Source: JANXVV01 sp038230975 (lineage in GTDB: Bacteria; Planctomycetota; Phycisphaerae; Tepidisphaerales; Tepidisphaeraceae). From it: 34,859 bases of DNA. This document shows positions 33,457 through 34,859 of this stretch, one piece after another. Positions within the stretch are counted from its first letter, which is position 1; each line of letters starts with the position of its first letter. Location of the stretch: assembly GCA_038230975.1 (NCBI GenBank), contig JBBRMF010000020.1, forward strand, positions 1 to 34,859, given 5' to 3'. The notes beneath the pieces are model-generated. The model was given only the letters and a program-made list of their open reading frames with translations. It searched no databases and was not told the DNA's origin. A program made the position numbers and the translations under genes.

Positions 33457-33522
33457 GTGGAATGGGCGTCTCGCCCGAGCATTTTTAATTAAAAGATTGC
33501 ACGGGCGAGACGCCCATGCCAC
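33457..33522. repeat. TGGGCGTCTCGCCC palindrome ahead of the FtsX-type permease
   Basis: A perfect 16-bp inverted repeat (33462-33477 with 33502-33517), extending to 21 bp with one mismatch (33457-33477 with 33502-33522), around an AT-rich loop with its own palindrome (TTTTAATTAAAA). It lies between the ATPase and permease genes and begins 5 bases from the permease start. Confidence 0.8.
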
Positions 33523-33533
33523 CTTGAACTTTT

Positions 33534-34271
33534 TCATCGAAGACATTCTTGATATCGCATCGCCAACCCCTGATGATCGCCGGTTTCCTGCGTGGCAAAT
33601 CGTTCAACAAGCGTGCCATCTTTCAGTACGGCAACTTCTTGCGCAAACGCCGCGACAGTCGGTTCATGGGTGACCATTACAATGGTCATATTCCGCATCG
33701 ATGACAGATCTCGCAATAACTCACAAACCGATTTACTGTTCATCGAATCCAGATTCCCCGTCGGTTCATCCGCGAGCAGCACTGCCGGGTTGGTGACCAG
33801 TGCCCTTCCGATCGCCACCCGCTGTTGCTCACCGCCGCTCATCGCATCAGGCCGATGACTTCGACGTTTGGTTAAGCCGAGGCTCTCGAGCAACTCATCC
33901 ACTTTCGCCTTGGTTTCCTGGGCAGACACTCCATCAAGCATCAGCGGGAGGGCAACGTTTTCTTCAGCGGTGAGAGTCGGGATCAAATTGAATGATTGAA
34001 ACACCAGCCCAATCGAGCGGCGACGAAACAACGTGAGTTGCTTGTCATTCATGCCGCCCAAATCCGCTCCGTTGACGCGGACCGAGCCACTGTCGCATTT
34101 TGTCAGGCCCGCCATCAAATGCAGCAACGTGCTTTTGCCCGACCCGCTGGCCCCCATAATTGCCATGAAAGCACCGGCAGCCACATCGAGACTCACGCCA
34201 TTCAACGCCGCCACATCGCGGTCACCCTGGCGATAATGTTTCACTACTTTGTCGACAACCAATGGGGACAT
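33534..34271 (-). CDS. ABC transporter ATPase, LolD/MacB type
   Basis: This 245-residue ATPase has Walker A 'GASGSGKSTLLHLMAGL', Q-loop 'VFQSFNLIPTLTAEENVALP', signature 'MSGGEQQRVAIGRALVT', Walker B 'VLLADEPTGNLD' and H-loop 'MVTHE'. The ADEPTGNLD and FNLIPTLTA wording is that of the LolD/MacB/FtsE-type group that works with FtsX-type permeases. The frame is open to 34328 but the fold starts at 'MSPLVVDKVVKHYRQGD', so 34271 is used. It is the partner of the permease that follows. Lipoprotein release, peptide export or another envelope task is possible. Confidence 0.93.
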   Translation of the reverse strand: MSPLVVDKVVKHYRQGDRDVAALNGVSLDVAAGAFMAIMGASGSGKSTLLHLMAGLTKCDSGSVRVNGADLGGMNDKQLTLFRRRSIGLVFQSFNLIPTLTAEENVALPLMLDGVSAQETKAKVDELLESLGLTKRRSHRPDAMSGGEQQRVAIGRALVTNPAVLLADEPTGNLDSMNSKSVCELLRDLSSMRNMTIVMVTHEPTVAAFAQEVAVLKDGTLVERFATQETGDHQGLAMRYQECLR

Positions 34272-34347
34272 GCAACTCCTCAAGCTGATCGAATCATAGC
34301 CGCGCGTCTTAAAGTCGCCAGTGGACAAAAACCACTGCGCACCTGAT

Positions 34348-34859
34348 TTACTGCATCATGCGACGGGCCGCAAAACGCGCCCAGTCAACGGTATCCACCG
34401 CGGATGCCACTTCCACCGGAATGGACGCACGCTGCACCGGTTCATCCGGTACAAGACACAGCACCGGAACGTTGCTCCATCGCTCAATCGCATCCGAGTT
34501 CGTTTCTTCGACAATGCCTGCACTCTCCGCCGGGTAACGATTGATGACCACGCCCGCCACTTCCACTCCTGCGGCACGTAACGCGGCGACGGTCAGCAAC
34601 GTGTGATTGATCGTTCCCAGGCCGGGTCGAGCGACAACGATCGCCGGAAGTTGCAACCAATTCGCCAGATTCAGCACGGTCGTTTGCGCGTCCAACGGCA
34701 CTGCCACCCCACCCACGCCTTCCACGATCATCACGCTGCTGCCGACACACATTTGCTGAATGCTCAGATCGATCGTTTGCCAGTCGATCGGCTCATCCGC
34801 CCGCTCCGCCGCAACCGCCGGTGCGAGCGGTTCGACATAGCGTTGCGGACAGATCAATT
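34348..34859 (-). CDS. bioD: Dethiobiotin synthetase, partial (5' end beyond the window)
   Basis: The C-terminal 169 residues or so of BioD, which closes the ureido ring of dethiobiotin from 7,8-diaminopelargonate, CO2 and ATP. 'PQRYVEPLAPAVAAERA' is the substrate-binding segment, 'MIVEGVGGVAVPLDAQTTVL' the conserved EG-GG motif and 'PAIVVARPGLGTINHTLLTV' the diagnostic BioD stretch. The frame is open to the edge of the window, so the start and P-loop lie outside. The LolD-like gene follows 76 bases downstream. Confidence 0.92.
   Translation of the reverse strand, partial: LICPQRYVEPLAPAVAAERADEPIDWQTIDLSIQQMCVGSSVMIVEGVGGVAVPLDAQTTVLNLANWLQLPAIVVARPGLGTINHTLLTVAALRAAGVEVAGVVINRYPAESAGIVEETNSDAIERWSNVPVLCLVPDEPVQRASIPVEVASAVDTVDWARFAARRMMQ

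Overview
The window most likely comes from a chromosome of the phylum Planctomycetota, perhaps class Phycisphaerae. I infer this from a moderately GC-rich genome, a complete fatty-acid cluster (rpmF-plsX-fabH-fabD-fabG-acpP-fabF), a divergent FtsQ-like protein, and intergenic spaces full of perfect or near-perfect inverted repeats. The assignment is a judgement from style and gene content, not from a marker gene.

Layout. 1-3204 (minus strand): a polytopic membrane protein, an FtsQ/DivIB-like protein, a zinc-ribbon protein and a NUDIX hydrolase. 3291-7541 (plus): a complete iron(III)/thiamine-type ABC importer in the order ATPase, solute-binding protein, fused double permease. 7570-8678 (plus): a mazEF toxin-antitoxin pair with a likely autoregulatory operator, followed by a small frameshifted gene. 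8680-11460 (minus): a methyl-cycle operon in which an ArsR-methyltransferase fusion (SahR-like) precedes ahcY, with a clear promoter, a candidate operator, a hairpin-rich leader and a terminator.

11495-18715: a decayed Mu/Tn7-style transposon of about 7.2 kb bounded by TACTTGGCA repeats (13 bp CGTACTTGGCACA in inverted orientation). Its leftward operon encodes an unknown protein, a MuA-like DDE transposase, a MuB-like AAA ATPase and a small DNA-binding-like protein. A divergent rightward module holds a sigma-like helix-turn-helix gene and several unknown small genes. The transposase has lost the segment carrying its second catalytic aspartate and changes frame there, and at least two cargo genes are frameshifted, so the copy looks like a relic.

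18963-22256 (plus): an FAD/NAD ferredoxin-reductase-like flavoprotein, a nuoD gene with no other complex I gene beside it, and a stand-alone TrkA-N (RCK) protein. 22304-28244 (minus): the type II fatty-acid synthesis operon. 28540-34859 (minus): a secreted PDZ-like protein, an aminoglycoside-phosphotransferase-fold kinase, a LolD/MacB-like ABC system with a large double-FtsX permease, and the 3' part of bioD running off the window.

No rRNA, tRNA or CRISPR array was recognised. The features most worth follow-up are the Mu-like element and its unknown passengers, the sahR-ahcY control region, and the many distinct REP-like intergenic palindromes.
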